Below, one piece after another: positions 5,599 to 6,979 of a stretch of DNA of 6,979 nt. The translations under genes and the position numbers were made by a program. This DNA comes from Zavarzinia sp. (GTDB lineage: Bacteria > Pseudomonadota > Alphaproteobacteria > Zavarziniales > Zavarziniaceae). Below the pieces are notes generated by a model. It was not told the origin of the DNA. It made no database searches and saw only the letters and a list, made by a program, of their open reading frames with translations. Every line of letters starts with the position of its first letter. Position 1 is the stretch's first letter. The stretch spans positions 1-6,979 of the forward strand of contig JAQVKV010000113.1 of the NCBI GenBank assembly GCA_028694545.1, in the 5' to 3' direction.

Positions 5599-6979
5599 AT
5601 GCCCGACACCGCGCGCGACGGCGCCCCCCGCGCCGGTTTCAGGACCATCGCCCTGATCATCGCGACCGCGATGTTCATGGAACAGCTGGACATCACCATC
5701 CTCGCGACCGCCCTGCCCGCCATGGCGCGGGATTTCGGCACGTCGGCGCCGAACCTGTCGCTGGCCATGACGTCCTATCTGCTGTCGCTGGCGATCTTCA
5801 TTCCCGTGTCCGGGCGGGTGGCGGACCGTTTCGGGGCGCGGACGGTGTTCCGGGCGGCGATCGTCGTCTTCATCGTCGGCTCCGCGTTATGTTCACTGGC
5901 GAACGGGCTTGCCTCCATCGTCGCCGCGCGCCTGCTGCAGGGGCTGGGCGGCGCCATGATGATGCCGGTCGGGCGCCTCATCCTGCTGCGCTCCGTCGAC
6001 AAGCGCGACATGGTCGCCGCCACCTCGTGGCTGCTGGTGCCGGCGCTGATCGGCCCCATCATCGGACCGCCGCTGGGCGGCTTCATCGTCACCTATCTGG
6101 ACTGGCGCTGGATCTTCTACATCAATGTGCCGATCGGGCTGCTCGGCCTCGTGCTGGCCTCGCGCTACATCCCCAACCTGCGGGAGCCGCCCCTGCCCGG
6201 CAGCCGTTTCGACGGTTTCGGCATGGTGCTGTCGGGCCTTGCGCTGGGCAGCCTGTTCTTCGCCGCCGAACTGGCCAGCCGCGAGGGCGAGGGGCTGGTG
6301 GCCCTTGGCCTTGCCCTTGTCGGCGTGATCTTCGGCGCGCTCTATCTGCGCCACGCGCGGCGTCACCCCTCGCCCATCCTGGACGTCACCCTGATGCGGG
6401 TGCCGACCTTCCGGCTGTCGGTGATCTCCGGCTCGCTCACCCGCATCACCCAGGGCGCCCATCCCTTCCTGCTGCCGCTGCTGTTCCAGCTCTCCTTCGG
6501 GCTGACGGCGGCGAAGGCCGGCACCATGATCCTGGCGACGGCGCTGGGCGCCATGCTGATGAAGGCGGCGGCCCCCCGATTGTTGCGCCTCTTCGGCTTC
6601 CGCGCCTGCCTGAGCGTGAACGGCATGGCCTGTGCGCTGTGCTATGGCACTTGCGCCTTCTTCACGCCCGCCTGGCCCGAATGGGCGATCTTCGTCGTGC
6701 TGGTGATCAGTGGCTTGTCCATGTCGCTGCAGTTCACGGCGCTGAACACCGTCGCCTATGACGAGCTTTCGGCCGCGCGCATGAGTGCGGCGACGAGTTT
6801 CTACACGACCTTCCAGCAATTGATGCTGTCGGCCGGGGTCTGCGTGGCGGCGAGCGTGCTTCACGTCGGCATGACCCTGGGCGATCGCGACACGCCCGCC
6901 CGGATCGACTTCACCGCCGCCTTCCTGACCGTCGCCGCGATTTCCCTGCTCGCCGTCGTCTGGAACCGCCGCCTCGCCC
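5599..6979 (+). CDS. MFS efflux transporter, DHA2 (14-TM, EmrB/QacA-like) family, 3' end outside the window
   Basis: An open frame of 460 codons starts at ATG 5599, 5 bases after AAGGA (5589-5593), and continues past the right edge without a stop. After a short cytoplasmic start, TM1 carries LDITILATALP (30-40), the D-motif of drug:proton antiporters of the DHA2 group. Motif A is GRVADRFGAR (72-81), RLLQGLGGAM (111-120) follows in the fourth helix region, and GPIIGPPLGG (152-161) is the antiporter motif C in TM5. DWRWIFYINVPIG (168-180) after TM5 is very typical of the family. The remaining hydrophobic segments fit a 14-helix protein of about 470-500 residues, so little should be missing. It would expel drugs or other toxic organic compounds from the cytoplasm using the proton gradient; the substrate is unknown. 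No membrane-fusion partner precedes it. GC content matches the ATPase region, so it belongs to the host backbone. Confidence 0.92.
   Translation, partial: MPDTARDGAPRAGFRTIALIIATAMFMEQLDITILATALPAMARDFGTSAPNLSLAMTSYLLSLAIFIPVSGRVADRFGARTVFRAAIVVFIVGSALCSLANGLASIVAARLLQGLGGAMMMPVGRLILLRSVDKRDMVAATSWLLVPALIGPIIGPPLGGFIVTYLDWRWIFYINVPIGLLGLVLASRYIPNLREPPLPGSRFDGFGMVLSGLALGSLFFAAELASREGEGLVALGLALVGVIFGALYLRHARRHPSPILDVTLMRVPTFRLSVISGSLTRITQGAHPFLLPLLFQLSFGLTAAKAGTMILATALGAMLMKAAAPRLLRLFGFRACLSVNGMACALCYGTCAFFTPAWPEWAIFVVLVISGLSMSLQFTALNTVAYDELSAARMSAATSFYTTFQQLMLSAGVCVAASVLHVGMTLGDRDTPARIDFTAAFLTVAAISLLAVVWNRRLA

Noticed and set aside
5429..5656. Plus-strand 75-codon frame starting at TTG 5429
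   Set aside because: It overlaps the MFS start in another frame, lacks a ribosome binding site and has no recognisable family.
5889..6864. Frames of about 290 and 323 codons inside the MFS gene on both strands
   Set aside because: They are shadows of the transporter, which shows membrane segments and MFS motifs in its own frame.

Overview
The window reads as chromosomal DNA of a high-GC alphaproteobacterium. Hand counts of single 60-base lines give 73-77% GC in the metal-ATPase and efflux genes. A GSCFA-family protein and the metal-pump subtype fit Alphaproteobacteria, possibly the Rhodospirillales, but no rRNA or other strong taxonomic marker is present. No tRNA, CRISPR array or recognisable insertion sequence was seen.

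Positions 1-2339 are a heavy-metal resistance module. The 5' end of a MerR-family regulator runs off the left edge on the minus strand. It is divergent from a complete Zn/Cd/Pb-type P1B ATPase on the plus strand, with a MerR-style stretched promoter and imperfect dyad between them. Metal binding to the regulator would switch on the exporter.

Positions 2327-3385 hold a broken glyoxalase-like (VOC, YaeR-type) gene on the minus strand and a divergent, intact short-chain dehydrogenase on the plus strand. The VOC gene has lost its middle through what looks like a deletion at a short repeat, which put its conserved last 12 codons out of frame.

Positions 3409-5231 form a two-gene minus-strand operon: a GSCFA-domain protein followed, with a 4-base ATGA overlap, by a small SGNH-hydrolase-like protein. 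Sampled lines here are only 55-58% GC. GC steps sharply at about 3475 and 5335, so the pair looks like a transferred cassette. It is the least understood and most interesting part of the window.

Positions 5232-5598 are non-coding except for a possible C-terminal scrap of a decayed minus-strand gene. The region also holds a 19-bp palindrome and a hairpin that covers the ribosome binding site of the next gene. From 5599 to the right edge lies the first 460 codons of a DHA2-type (14-TM, EmrB/QacA-like) MFS efflux transporter, cut off by the window end.
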